IMG/VR virus record: IMGVR_UViG_3300049216_000331
Coordinates: 1 to 46,492 of that record
Strand: one strand, 5' to 3'
Length of the DNA stretch: 46,492 nt
Source of the DNA: a virus
Below, piece after piece: positions 38,699 through 46,416 of the stretch. Position numbers and translations under genes: made by a program. Each line of letters begins with the position of its first letter. Position 1 is the first letter of the stretch. Under the pieces are notes generated by a model that had not been told where the DNA came from, did no database searches, and saw only the letters and a list, made by a program, of their open reading frames with translations.

Positions 38699-41091
38699 AC
38701 GAAGCCGATGCCGCATGCACCGCATGCGATCTTTGGCGGACGGCAAACCGGCAGCTCTTCATCGGCTCGGGGCCAACCGACGCGCAAATCATGCTCGTGG
38801 GCGAGGCTCCCGGGCGCGAGGAGGATGCCTCCGGTATCCCGTTCGTCGGCGAGTCGGGTCAACTACTCGACAAGATGCTCAGTCTCATCGACCTCCCGCG
38901 CGATACCGTGTACGTGACGAACGCGGTCAAGTGCCGTCCGCCCAAGAACCGCAAGCCGACGGGTAAAGAGATCAACGCCTGTCGGCCGCACCTCATCGTC
39001 GAGCTCCAGAACGTGAAGCCCGAGCTCGTCATCGCGCTCGGAAACGAACCGCTCAAGAGCCTCACCGGCAAGAGCGGCATCACGGCGTTCCGCGGTCAGG
39101 CGCAAGAGCTCCACAAGTCGATCGCGCTCGAACCGCGCCCGATCGTCATGCCGACGTTCCATCCGGCCTACGCGCTGCGCGAGCCGGTGCATGAGAACGA
39201 GATCATGCAGGACATCACGACGGCGAAGCGCCCGCTCGCGGGGGGCTTTGAGAGCACCGTGATCGAGTGGCTCCTGTTCGACTCCGCCGAGTGCGTCGTG
39301 CCGAAGAACCTCGGCATTTGGGCCGTCGACATCGAGACGAACGCGCGCGACCTCACCGATCCTGAGCTCGCCGTTCGCTTCTTCGGCATCGACGACGGCG
39401 AGTGCGTGTACGTCGTCATGCCCCACCAATTCCAAGCCGCGTTCGAGATGATGGCGGCGCATCAAAACTTCGTCGGGCACAACGCGATCTCGTTTGATCG
39501 CGCGGTGCTGCTCGAGCGGCACGCGATCGAGTTCTCGTTCCATGACACGCAGCTCCTCGCGCATCTGGTCGACGAGGAGCAGCCGCTCAAGCTCCAGGAC
39601 CTTGTGGTAAAGTACCTCGGCGTCGCTCCTTGGAAGGACGACTTCGACGTTCACTTTTGGCGCCGCGGCCCCGAGAACAAGGACGAGTGGCAGGCGGCGT
39701 TCGAGTACCTCGCGCGCGATTGCCGCTACACCCGCCTGCTCTTCCCGGTGCTCTGGGAGCTCGCGACGCCAGCCGAGCAGCGGCTCTACCTCGAGCACAA
39801 CCTCCCGTGTGCGCGCGCTCTCTCGAAGATCGAGCGCAACGGCATGTTCATTTCGATCCCGAACATCGACAAGGCGATCAACGAAACGGAGCTCGAGCAG
39901 CGTGTCACGCTCCTCATGCTCAAGCAGCTCGCGGGGCCGGAGTTCAATCCGGCATCGCACCCGCAGGTGCGCGAGCTGCTCTTCTCCGATCTCATGCTGC
40001 CCGTGCAGGGCAAGACCAAAGCCGAGGCTGCGTCGACCGACGAGGAGGCGCTCAAGAAGATTCGGGCGCTCGGCCTCGGCGGCAACGTCATCCCCTCGCT
40101 GCTTGAGTACCGCGAGAACTCGAAGCTCCTTGGCACGTACCTTCGGCCGTGGCGCGAGCGCGCGACGAGGGGCTACGAGGACAAGAAGGGGATCTTCCAC
40201 CCCAACTTCACGCCTCCGTACATCTTCCCGCGCTACTCGTTCACCGCCACCGTCACCGGCCGAACGTCGTCGTTCGACCCCAACGCCCAGAACGTGCCGC
40301 GAGATCCACGCGTGCGCTCGATGGTCGCCGCCCCACCCGGATACGTGCTCATGGAAGCGGACGCATCGCAGCTCGAGCTTCGCATGGCGGCCGAGCTCAT
40401 GGGGCCGGGCACGGCACTCTTCAACGAGTACCTCAAGCCGAACCCCGACGTTCACATGACGATGGCGATGCGCCTCACCGGCAAGAACGATCCCTCGATG
40501 GTGAGCAAAGAAGAGCGCTCGCGCGCGAAGCCGCCAAACTTCGCGTATCTCTACTATGCCGATTGGCAGACCTACCAACGTATCGCGCTCACCGACTACG
40601 ATCTCGTTGTGAGCAAAGCCGAAGCGCGTTTCGCGCAGGATGCGTTCATGCTTTGGCAACCGCAGGGGTGGTGGGACCGCACCGAAGAGGAGCTCAAGGC
40701 GACGGGCAAGGTCACGTCCATCTTCGGGCGCTCACGCCGCCTGCCGAACATTCGATCGCGCGACACGTACGCGCGGCTCGAAGCGAAGCGTCAAGGGATC
40801 AACTTTTCCGACCAGAGCGCGTCGGCCGATCTCGTCATGCTCTGGGTGCAGACGACGATCAACCGCGGCTTCCACGTTTGCGGGTTCATCCACGACGCGA
40901 TGCACCTGCTCGTCCCCGACGACGACGCGGCGATCGCGAACACCGCGGCGTGGCTTCGCTACGATTTTGCCGTAACGGTGCCCCAACTCGTCGAGTCGAT
41001 GTTCGGGTATCGCTTCCGCCTGCCACTCGTTGCCGACGTGAAAGCCGGGCGTCATTGGGGCGACGAGTCGCGCTCGCCGGTTCCCTACTAG
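38695..41091 (+). CDS. uracil-DNA glycosylase fused to family A DNA polymerase
   Basis: 798 residues. UDG family-4-like domain (about 1-190): Fe-S cysteines C8, C11, C80, C96, GEAPG (36-40), HPAYA (156-160). 3'-5' exonuclease: D212/E214 (VDIETN), GHNAISFD (261-268), YLARD (338-342). Polymerase: motif A D556 in DASQLELR, motif B R608-K612-F616-Y620, motif C HD at 733-734. Motif C lacks the usual Glu (HDA), and NFG/YG are NFA/YY. A UDG fused to polymerase would remove uracil from or near the replicating strand. SPO1-like phages have a comparable fusion. Confidence 0.9.
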   Translation: MNEADAACTACDLWRTANRQLFIGSGPTDAQIMLVGEAPGREEDASGIPFVGESGQLLDKMLSLIDLPRDTVYVTNAVKCRPPKNRKPTGKEINACRPHLIVELQNVKPELVIALGNEPLKSLTGKSGITAFRGQAQELHKSIALEPRPIVMPTFHPAYALREPVHENEIMQDITTAKRPLAGGFESTVIEWLLFDSAECVVPKNLGIWAVDIETNARDLTDPELAVRFFGIDDGECVYVVMPHQFQAAFEMMAAHQNFVGHNAISFDRAVLLERHAIEFSFHDTQLLAHLVDEEQPLKLQDLVVKYLGVAPWKDDFDVHFWRRGPENKDEWQAAFEYLARDCRYTRLLFPVLWELATPAEQRLYLEHNLPCARALSKIERNGMFISIPNIDKAINETELEQRVTLLMLKQLAGPEFNPASHPQVRELLFSDLMLPVQGKTKAEAASTDEEALKKIRALGLGGNVIPSLLEYRENSKLLGTYLRPWRERATRGYEDKKGIFHPNFTPPYIFPRYSFTATVTGRTSSFDPNAQNVPRDPRVRSMVAAPPGYVLMEADASQLELRMAAELMGPGTALFNEYLKPNPDVHMTMAMRLTGKNDPSMVSKEERSRAKPPNFAYLYYADWQTYQRIALTDYDLVVSKAEARFAQDAFMLWQPQGWWDRTEEELKATGKVTSIFGRSRRLPNIRSRDTYARLEAKRQGINFSDQSASADLVMLWVQTTINRGFHVCGFIHDAMHLLVPDDDAAIANTAAWLRYDFAVTVPQLVESMFGYRFRLPLVADVKAGRHWGDESRSPVPY

Positions 41092-41292
41092 TCATATACC
41101 GGAAGTGATATACCAGAAGTTCTTCGGCTCATCGCGCGTGGCGGGGCACTATCACGTGACGCCGCGCGGCCGATGGATCGGCGTTGCCGGTCGTGGCCCG
41201 TGCCGTCGGCGTGGTGCATGCGGCGCGCGCGGACATTTCCCAACCAACTATCGCTTGACTTAGAGGGTGAAAATGGGGTACAAATGGGTCCT
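41092..41292 (+). promoter_or_regulatory. intergenic control region with direct repeat and promoter
   Basis: ATATACCGGAAGT (41094-41106) and ATATACCAGAAGT (41108-41120) form a near-perfect 13-bp direct repeat with 14-base period. A promoter TTGACT (41255-41260), 18 bases, TACAAA (41279-41284) lies at the right end; transcription would start near 41291-41293, at the ATG of the nuclease gene. No other gene is seen in these 200 bases. Confidence 0.55.
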
Positions 41293-42387
41293 ATGAGTGA
41301 TGTAGTGGAACCCGTCGCTCTCGCGGAAGCCGTCACCGAGGGACTCGCGCCCCACGTTGAAGCGCCCGAGATCATCCCGACGAGCATGAGTGCGCTCGGC
41401 ACGTTCCAACGGTGCCGTCGGCAGTTCATGTACCAGGAGGTCCGCGGCTGGATGCCGCGCACGGCGTCGCGCGCGATGGTGATCGGCACGGCGTATCACG
41501 CGGCGCTCGCCGCGGGCTACCGCGCCGTGCAACAGTACGACGCGTGGTATCGGGGCGATGCCCAGAACGGCACGTGGAGTGCCGACGATCGCGCCGCGGC
41601 GTTCATGGAGCACGCACTCAAAGAAGTGCGCAGCGTCGATGTTGACCGCGACGGCAAGAAGCTCGGGCTCACCGACGACGATCGCGATCTGCTCGAGGAC
41701 ATGGTGAAGTATTGGTTCGAGCAGATGGGCCGTCTCGATCTCGACAACATCGACGATGTGATCGCGGTCGAAGAGCCCGTCTACATCCAGATCGGCGCCT
41801 ACCTCATTCGCAACACGCTCGATCTCGTCGTGAAGTACCGTGATCAAGATCAACCGGCGATCGAGGACCACAAGACGGGCGATCCCGACAACACGAAAGA
41901 GTTCCTCGGGCTCGACTTCCAGACGCGCTCCTACTACGTCGCGGCGCGCGGGCGTTGGGGCAAGGTGCTCCAATTCCAGCATACGTTCGTCGAGCGCGAC
42001 GTGCCGCCGGGGTTCGGGCATCGTCCGCTCACGACCGACACCGGCAAGACCCGTAGCCCCGCGGTGCTCGCCTCGATGCAGAAGCCCGAGAAGTACGTGC
42101 AGCGCACGTGGACGACGCTCAACGATGAATCGCTCGATGCGTTCACAGGCGAGCTCGTCGACTTGGTGCTCGAGATCGACCATGCGAAGGCGACGAATCG
42201 CTGGACGCGCACACCGATCAAAGTCGGTCCGTTCGCGTGCGCCCATTGTCCGTACTTCGCGCCCTGTCAAGCGGAGCTTGCGGGCAAGGAAGTCGGCGAG
42301 GGCGCCGCGGCCATGATGTATATTCTCAAGTCCTCGCCCGAGTGGGCCGACATCGAGAGCGGCAAGACCGCATTGGAGATCAAGTGA
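41293..42387 (+). CDS. Cas4/RecB-like exonuclease (PD-(D/E)XK)
   Basis: 364 residues if ATG 41293 is used (MSDVVEPVALAEAV); ATG 41284 adds three residues. TSMSALGTFQRCRRQFMYQE carries the first Fe-S Cys and the N-terminal signature of Cas4/AddB-type nucleases. LDLVVKYRDQDQPAIEDHKT supplies the PD-(D/E)XK acidic/Lys residues. The C-terminal CAHCPYFAPC gives three Cys for a 4Fe-4S cluster. It probably makes single-stranded ends for the neighbouring annealing/ATPase proteins. It overlaps the next ORF by a base. Confidence 0.85.
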   Translation: MSDVVEPVALAEAVTEGLAPHVEAPEIIPTSMSALGTFQRCRRQFMYQEVRGWMPRTASRAMVIGTAYHAALAAGYRAVQQYDAWYRGDAQNGTWSADDRAAAFMEHALKEVRSVDVDRDGKKLGLTDDDRDLLEDMVKYWFEQMGRLDLDNIDDVIAVEEPVYIQIGAYLIRNTLDLVVKYRDQDQPAIEDHKTGDPDNTKEFLGLDFQTRSYYVAARGRWGKVLQFQHTFVERDVPPGFGHRPLTTDTGKTRSPAVLASMQKPEKYVQRTWTTLNDESLDAFTGELVDLVLEIDHAKATNRWTRTPIKVGPFACAHCPYFAPCQAELAGKEVGEGAAAMMYILKSSPEWADIESGKTALEIK

Positions 42388-42497
42388 TGCAGGCTGCAAC
42401 GCTAGCGTATCTCAACAACGAGATCGACGCCGCGCGCGCAAAGTTTCCCGAGCCGACAGGGCTCACGGCCGCGCTCTTCGAGGAGTTCGGTGAGTGA
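42387..42497 (+). CDS. small helical protein
   Basis: 36 residues, MQAATLAYLNNEIDAARAKF then PEPTGLTAALFEEFGE. Starts in a TGATG overlap with the nuclease stop and ends in a GTGA overlap with the ATPase start. Helical and acidic; translational coupling is the best support. It could be a partner or a remnant of the ATPase N-terminus. Confidence 0.55.
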   Translation: MQAATLAYLNNEIDAARAKFPEPTGLTAALFEEFGE

Positions 42498-43273
42498 TCA
42501 TCTGTCATATCGACTGCGACGTGAGCGGCTCGACCTCGATCGCGCACCTCGTTCGCTCGGGCCACGTGCTCACGTTTCGCTGCCCGACGTTCAAGGACGC
42601 CGAGGGCGTCATGTGGGGTTTGCACCGCGGCGCGATCAAGGCCGATCTCGTTGTGCTCGACACGCTCACCGCGCTTGCGGGCGTCGCGCGTCAGGATCTC
42701 GTCATGGAGCCCTCGCAGACCAAGCAGTTCCCGATTTGGGACAACCGTGAAAAGCTCGTCGCCGATCGGCAGCACTACTACAAAACGGCCGACGTGATCA
42801 ACCGCCTCCTGCGTCCGCTGCGCGAGTTGCCGATGCCGAGCGTGTTCATCGCGCATGAGCGATCGACGCGCGGGATGGAGAGCCGGGTCGATCCGCTTTC
42901 GGGCACCGACAAGTTCATCCCGAACCTCCAGCGCGAGATCAACGACAACATTTTCTCTTTCGCCGACGGGATCGTTCGTTTGTTTCCTTCGTCGACACCG
43001 TTCGAGTGGCAGGGCGCGCACGTGCCGACCGGCACGCGCATCCTGCTCCTCTCCGCCACGTCCGACTCGGCTGCGGGCGTGCGCGTACCGGCGGACAAAC
43101 CGCCAGCCCCGCCGATCATGGTCGTTCCCGAAAACGACCCGTACTCGTTCGTCCGGTTCATCGAAGCCGTCGGCGGCGAGATTCCTCACAACCTCGTTGT
43201 GTACGGCCCCCCCAAGATCGGCAAGACCACTTGGGTCGCTGGCGCGGCGTATCTCACAGGAGTCGAACGCTAA
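42494..43273 (+). CDS. RecA/Sak4-like ATPase with circularly permuted order
   Basis: 259 residues from GTG 42494 (GTGA overlap). Begins with VIICHIDCDVSGSTS, which in Sak4/AAA_24-type ATPases normally follows the Walker A helix. Walker B LVVLD ends at D56, VFIAHERS (117-124) matches the sensor strand, and RILLLS comes later. The Walker A GPPKIGKTT lies only at residues 238-246, then a helix and stop at residue 259. The N-terminal linker-like VPENDPYSFVRFIEAVGG precedes that P-loop. So the fold elements are complete but rotated. Neighbours (Cas4-like nuclease, DUF669-like protein) form the usual phage recombination module. Confidence 0.8.
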   Translation: MIICHIDCDVSGSTSIAHLVRSGHVLTFRCPTFKDAEGVMWGLHRGAIKADLVVLDTLTALAGVARQDLVMEPSQTKQFPIWDNREKLVADRQHYYKTADVINRLLRPLRELPMPSVFIAHERSTRGMESRVDPLSGTDKFIPNLQREINDNIFSFADGIVRLFPSSTPFEWQGAHVPTGTRILLLSATSDSAAGVRVPADKPPAPPIMVVPENDPYSFVRFIEAVGGEIPHNLVVYGPPKIGKTTWVAGAAYLTGVER

Positions 43274-43275
43274 TC

Positions 43276-44124
43276 ATGTCGCAGCAACTCTCGCCCGACG
43301 GGCGCTTTTCGTGGGACGGAACCCAATGGGTGCCGGTCGCCGCGGCTCCCCCGCCACCCCCACCGCCGCCTGCGGCGTACGCCCCGCCCGCACCCCCCGC
43401 CTACGTCGCACCGGTTCCTCCCGCTGCCCCCGCGTATGCGCCGCCGCCGGGCTATCCCTCGGCTCCGCCTGGAGTCCCGACGGGAGCGTACGGTGCGCAA
43501 GCGCCCGCGTATGCGCCGCCCGCCGCACCCGGCTACGGAGCCGCGTCCAGCGACGTGTCGTTCGGCGAGGTCGCCTGGAATAGCGGCATCCCGCTCGGCA
43601 CCGGCTACATCATCCGCATCGACGACATCGAGGCGGGCAAGTCGCAGGCCGCCAACGACAAGCTCGTTTTCACGGGGCAGACGCTCCAACCGAACGGGCA
43701 CATCGCCGCGGCCTTCAAGGCCGTCTGGTCCTACACGCTCACCGAGAAGGCCATCGGCAAGCTCGGCCGCGATATGGTCGCGCTCGGCCTCGGGGCAAAG
43801 CGGTATCCGCGCGACGTGAACGCGCTCGCGCAGGCGCTTCTCGCCGATCTGCGCGGCATGGTCGTGATCGTCGATTCGGTCGAGTCCAAGAGCGGGGATC
43901 TGCCCAACACGAACGTCGTCGGCAAGTACACGGGATCGCCCTCACCGGCTCCCGCGGCTGCGCCCTCGCCGTTCCCGCCGCAAGCCCCCGCTCCGGTTGC
44001 GTCTGCGGCCCCCGCGTACGCGGCGCAACCGATGCCTCCGGTGTCTTTCCCCCCGGCACCGCCTCCGGGCGCTCCTGGGGCTCCGAGCGGCCTTCTTCCG
44101 CCGCCCCCGGCCCCGAGCGTCTAG
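43276..44124 (+). CDS. DUF669-like putative ssDNA-binding protein
   Basis: 282 residues from ATG 43276, 2 bases after the ATPase stop. Starts with SPDGRFSWDGTQWVPV, then a Pro/Ala-rich linker, a folded core (residues about 95-215; GTGYIIRIDDIEAGKSQAAN, LVFTGQTLQPNGHIAAAFKA) with ESKSGDLPNTNVVGKY, and a Pro-rich tail. The core resembles DUF669 proteins found next to Sak4 ATPases, thought to bind single-stranded DNA (family assignment by eye). Acts in recombination/replication with its neighbours. Confidence 0.6.
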   Translation: MSQQLSPDGRFSWDGTQWVPVAAAPPPPPPPPAAYAPPAPPAYVAPVPPAAPAYAPPPGYPSAPPGVPTGAYGAQAPAYAPPAAPGYGAASSDVSFGEVAWNSGIPLGTGYIIRIDDIEAGKSQAANDKLVFTGQTLQPNGHIAAAFKAVWSYTLTEKAIGKLGRDMVALGLGAKRYPRDVNALAQALLADLRGMVVIVDSVESKSGDLPNTNVVGKYTGSPSPAPAAAPSPFPPQAPAPVASAAPAYAAQPMPPVSFPPAPPPGAPGAPSGLLPPPPAPSV

Positions 44125-44127
44125 GCG

Positions 44128-44358
44128 ATGACCAAGCCGTTGAGCGCCAAGGAGCGCGCCGAACGGCGCCTCTCGGGCGCTCTTCGGCCGTCGGTCGCAC
44201 ATCGAGTTATTCGCGAGCGCGATCTCGCGGGGGAGCTTGTGCTCTACCCCGAGCGCGTTCCGGTGCAGGTCGTCGGTCGAGTCGGCGCGCGTGTGCGCGT
44301 TCGACTTCTCGGCGGCGATGAGTTCAACGTTCGCGTCGAGACGTTAGGAATCGCGTGA
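44128..44358 (+). CDS. small hypothetical protein
   Basis: 76 residues beginning MTKPLSAKERAERRLSGALR. Basic N-terminus, then beta-rich QVVGRVGARVRVRLLGGDEF. Could be a small barrel-type nucleic-acid binder. Followed by a GTGA overlap with the next ORF. Not recognised. Confidence 0.6.
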   Translation: MTKPLSAKERAERRLSGALRPSVAHRVIRERDLAGELVLYPERVPVQVVGRVGARVRVRLLGGDEFNVRVETLGIA

Positions 44359-44570
44359 GCATGAAAACACACATCGTCAATTTCTGGGTGCAGCGTATTG
44401 ATCGCGCGGCCTATCGCGCGTGGGCGAAGGACCTGGCGATGACGCCCGAGCAGCAGCGCGCGTTTGCGTCTGCTTCTTCCCGCGTTCGCCGCGCAGCGCG
44501 CGAGTTAGCTGCGGCCAAAAAAGAACAGATCAAAATTGCGCAGCAATTCCCTACCACGCAGATCCGATGA
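44355..44570 (+). CDS. small helical protein
   Basis: 71 residues from GTG 44355, or 69 from ATG 44361 (AGGA about 11 bases before). MSMKTHIVNFWVQRIDRAAY and a basic helix-rich region (SSRVRRAARELAAAKKEQIK). The stop overlaps the methyltransferase ATG. Probably binds nucleic acid; not recognised. Confidence 0.55.
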   Translation: MSMKTHIVNFWVQRIDRAAYRAWAKDLAMTPEQQRAFASASSRVRRAARELAAAKKEQIKIAQQFPTTQIR

Positions 44571-45076
44571 TGGCACTTCACGAACAGAGCGTCGGAGCAA
44601 CCGACGAGTGGTACACGCCCGCGCATGTCTTTGCGGCTCTCGATTGCGTGTTCGACGTAGACGTTGCCGCAGCGCGCTACCTCGATCGACGGATGGGGAA
44701 TGTTCCCGCGCGCGCTCACATCTTCGAGGAAAGTCTTGTGCGCGATTGGGGCGGTGCTTTCGTTTGGATGAACCCGCCGTTCGGCGGGCGCAACGGGCTC
44801 GTTCCGTGGCGCGAGAAGTTCTTCGTGAACGGCAACGGTATCGCGCTCGTTCCCGATCGCACGTCGGCGCCGTGGTTTCAGCAATTCGCACCGCGCGCAG
44901 ATCTCATGCTCTTCGTAACGCCCAAGCTCCAATTTATCAACGTTCACGGCAAACCGGGCAGATCGCCCGCGCAGGGTACGTGCCTCCTCGCCAAGAGAGA
45001 GAGAGGCGTTTCCGCTCTGCGCCGAGCTGCGCGCAGCGGCTTGGTTTTTTTCGCCCGACCGGAGTCGGCGACGTGA
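44567..45076 (+). CDS. dam: DNA N6-adenine methyltransferase (Dam phage family)
   Basis: 169 residues. DEWYTP at residues 13-18, CVFDVDVAAA (SAM-binding region), NPPF in FVWMNPPFGGRNG (catalytic DPPY-type motif), and FFARPE near the C-terminus, in the order of the phage Dam family (PF05869). It transfers a methyl group to adenine, usually in GATC. It may protect phage DNA or mark replication origins. GATC sites are abundant by eye in this window. The stop overlaps the next gene. Confidence 0.88.
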   Translation: MMALHEQSVGATDEWYTPAHVFAALDCVFDVDVAAARYLDRRMGNVPARAHIFEESLVRDWGGAFVWMNPPFGGRNGLVPWREKFFVNGNGIALVPDRTSAPWFQQFAPRADLMLFVTPKLQFINVHGKPGRSPAQGTCLLAKRERGVSALRRAARSGLVFFARPESAT

Positions 45077-45573
45077 ATGAGCGCGATCAGCTCAAAGCCG
45101 CGGTCGACCGCTATCTCAAGACGCTGCGACCGCACGTCTTTTCGGAAAAGCGTTGGGGGGGCGGGGTGTACGGGCGCGAGGGCGTCTCCGACTACACCGG
45201 CTGCGCGTGGGGCCACTACTTCGCGATCGAGATCAAACACCCGATCACGCGCCCGGCCGCGACCAAGGCGCAACAGATTTTCCACGGGCACGTGCGCGCG
45301 GCGCGCGGCAACGTGCTCGTCGCCTACTCCGTCGCCGATGTCGCGGAGTTCATGGCGCTCCTCTGCCCGCAGCAAGAAAGAACGCCCGTGAACGATTCGG
45401 ATAAACTTCTCAGCCTCAAAGAAATGGCCGCGCTCTTGGGGATTCATCCCGAGACGTTGCGCAAAGCGCACATCCGGGGCGAGGTGCGTGCCTACAAGAT
45501 CAAGCCCCACGTGCTTCGCTTCGACCCCGCCGAAGTGCGCGCCGATCTCCGCATTAAGAAAGAATCGAAATGA
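45073..45573 (+). CDS. VRR-NUC-like nuclease fused to excisionase-type HTH
   Basis: 166 residues from GTG 45073 (GTGA overlap). Residues about 25-95 (FSEKRWGGGVYGREGVSDYT, then GCAWGHYFAIEIKHPITRPA) give the G-x-x-D...E-x-K pattern of VRR-NUC/PD-(D/E)XK nucleases, with KAQQIFHGHVRAARGNVLVA following. Residues about 115-165 (KLLSLKEMAALLGIHPETLR, then KAHIRGEVRAYKI) match a MerR/excisionase-type HTH. One continuous frame joins them; an internal GTG before the HTH could give a second product. Role: junction or branched-DNA nuclease with DNA-binding tail. Confidence 0.7.
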   Translation: MNERDQLKAAVDRYLKTLRPHVFSEKRWGGGVYGREGVSDYTGCAWGHYFAIEIKHPITRPAATKAQQIFHGHVRAARGNVLVAYSVADVAEFMALLCPQQERTPVNDSDKLLSLKEMAALLGIHPETLRKAHIRGEVRAYKIKPHVLRFDPAEVRADLRIKKESK

Positions 45574-45625
45574 GCTGGACATTTGACGGAAGCGTATCGT
45601 GCTTGCCTAACGGAGCGGTCATCGA

Positions 45626-46279
45626 ATGGCCAACGAGCAACCCACCGCGTATCCGCTTGCGTGGCCGCGCGGCAAGAATCGGACGCCTCACAACGCTCGC
45701 TCGTTCACCCGCGTGTTCACGACGGCGAAGGATCGCGGTTTTAGCGCGTCGTCGGACGGTTACACGACGTATCGTGGCGCGCAGGCGATCACCGTCGCCG
45801 GGGCGCTGGCGCGGCTCACCCGCGAGCTCGATCTGCTCGAAGCGAAGAACGTCGTGATCTCCTCGAACCTAGAGCTGCGGCGTGACGGCCTACCACGTAG
45901 CGATCGGCGCATGCCTGAGGATCCGGGCGTCGCCGTCTACTTCCGCGTCGAGGGCGATCCGGTTGCGCTCGCGTGCGATCGGTTCAACGATGTCGCGCAA
46001 AACATCGCTGCCATCGCCGCGCACGTCAACGCCTCGCGGGCGATCGAGCGGCACGGAGTCGGATCGCTGCGCGAGATTTTCCGCGGGTACGTCGCGCTTC
46101 CGGGCGCAACCGCGCCGCAGGATTGGCGCAAAGTGCTCAACGAGCCGCAATCGCTCGACCAAGCCGAGCGCGCGTATCGTCACCTCGCGAAGATTCGCCG
46201 CCCCGATCACGGCGGATCGGAGGCCGCGATGGCCGCACTCAACGCCGCGATCTCACTTGCACGCACGGTGCTTAAGTGA
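45626..46279 (+). CDS. J-domain-like protein
   Basis: 217 residues. N-terminal ~140 residues are unrecognised (MANEQPTAYPLAWPRGKNRT...). The C-terminus has a J-domain-like helix-loop-helix: PQDWRKVLNEPQSLDQAERA, YRHLAKIRRPDHGGSEAAMA, ALNAAISLARTVL. The conserved HPD is RPD here, which should weaken the normal stimulation of Hsp70/DnaK. Phages often encode J-proteins to redirect host DnaK in replication. It overlaps the next small gene by 4 bases. Confidence 0.7.
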   Translation: MANEQPTAYPLAWPRGKNRTPHNARSFTRVFTTAKDRGFSASSDGYTTYRGAQAITVAGALARLTRELDLLEAKNVVISSNLELRRDGLPRSDRRMPEDPGVAVYFRVEGDPVALACDRFNDVAQNIAAIAAHVNASRAIERHGVGSLREIFRGYVALPGATAPQDWRKVLNEPQSLDQAERAYRHLAKIRRPDHGGSEAAMAALNAAISLARTVLK

Positions 46280-46416
46280 AGCAAGAGCGCGTGTGCCCCC
46301 TTGACGACATTATCGCAGCACACCCGACTTGGAAGTACGGGGACGAAGTGATGATACCGAACGCAGCGGAAATTTTCAGTTCGCGTGAGACCAATTGGGC
46401 TTTGAGTTTAGTGTAG
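46276..46416 (+). CDS. small hypothetical protein
   Basis: 46 residues from GTG 46276 in a GTGA overlap: VKQERVCPLDDIIAAHPTWK, YGDEVMIPNAAEIFSSRETN, WALSLV. The overlap and balanced composition suggest a real gene. Last gene in the window. Its last third includes a copy of GCGTGAGACC (46383-46392). Not recognised. Confidence 0.5.
   Translation: MKQERVCPLDDIIAAHPTWKYGDEVMIPNAAEIFSSRETNWALSLV

Noticed and set aside
38863-40659. 598-residue minus-strand ORF antisense to the polymerase
   Set aside because: Arg/Glu/Leu-rich shadow of a gene with unmistakable polymerase and UDG motifs.
45570-45857. ORF beginning MSWTFDGS
   Set aside because: Only the first ~25 residues look natural; it is overlapped by the J-domain-like gene in another frame.
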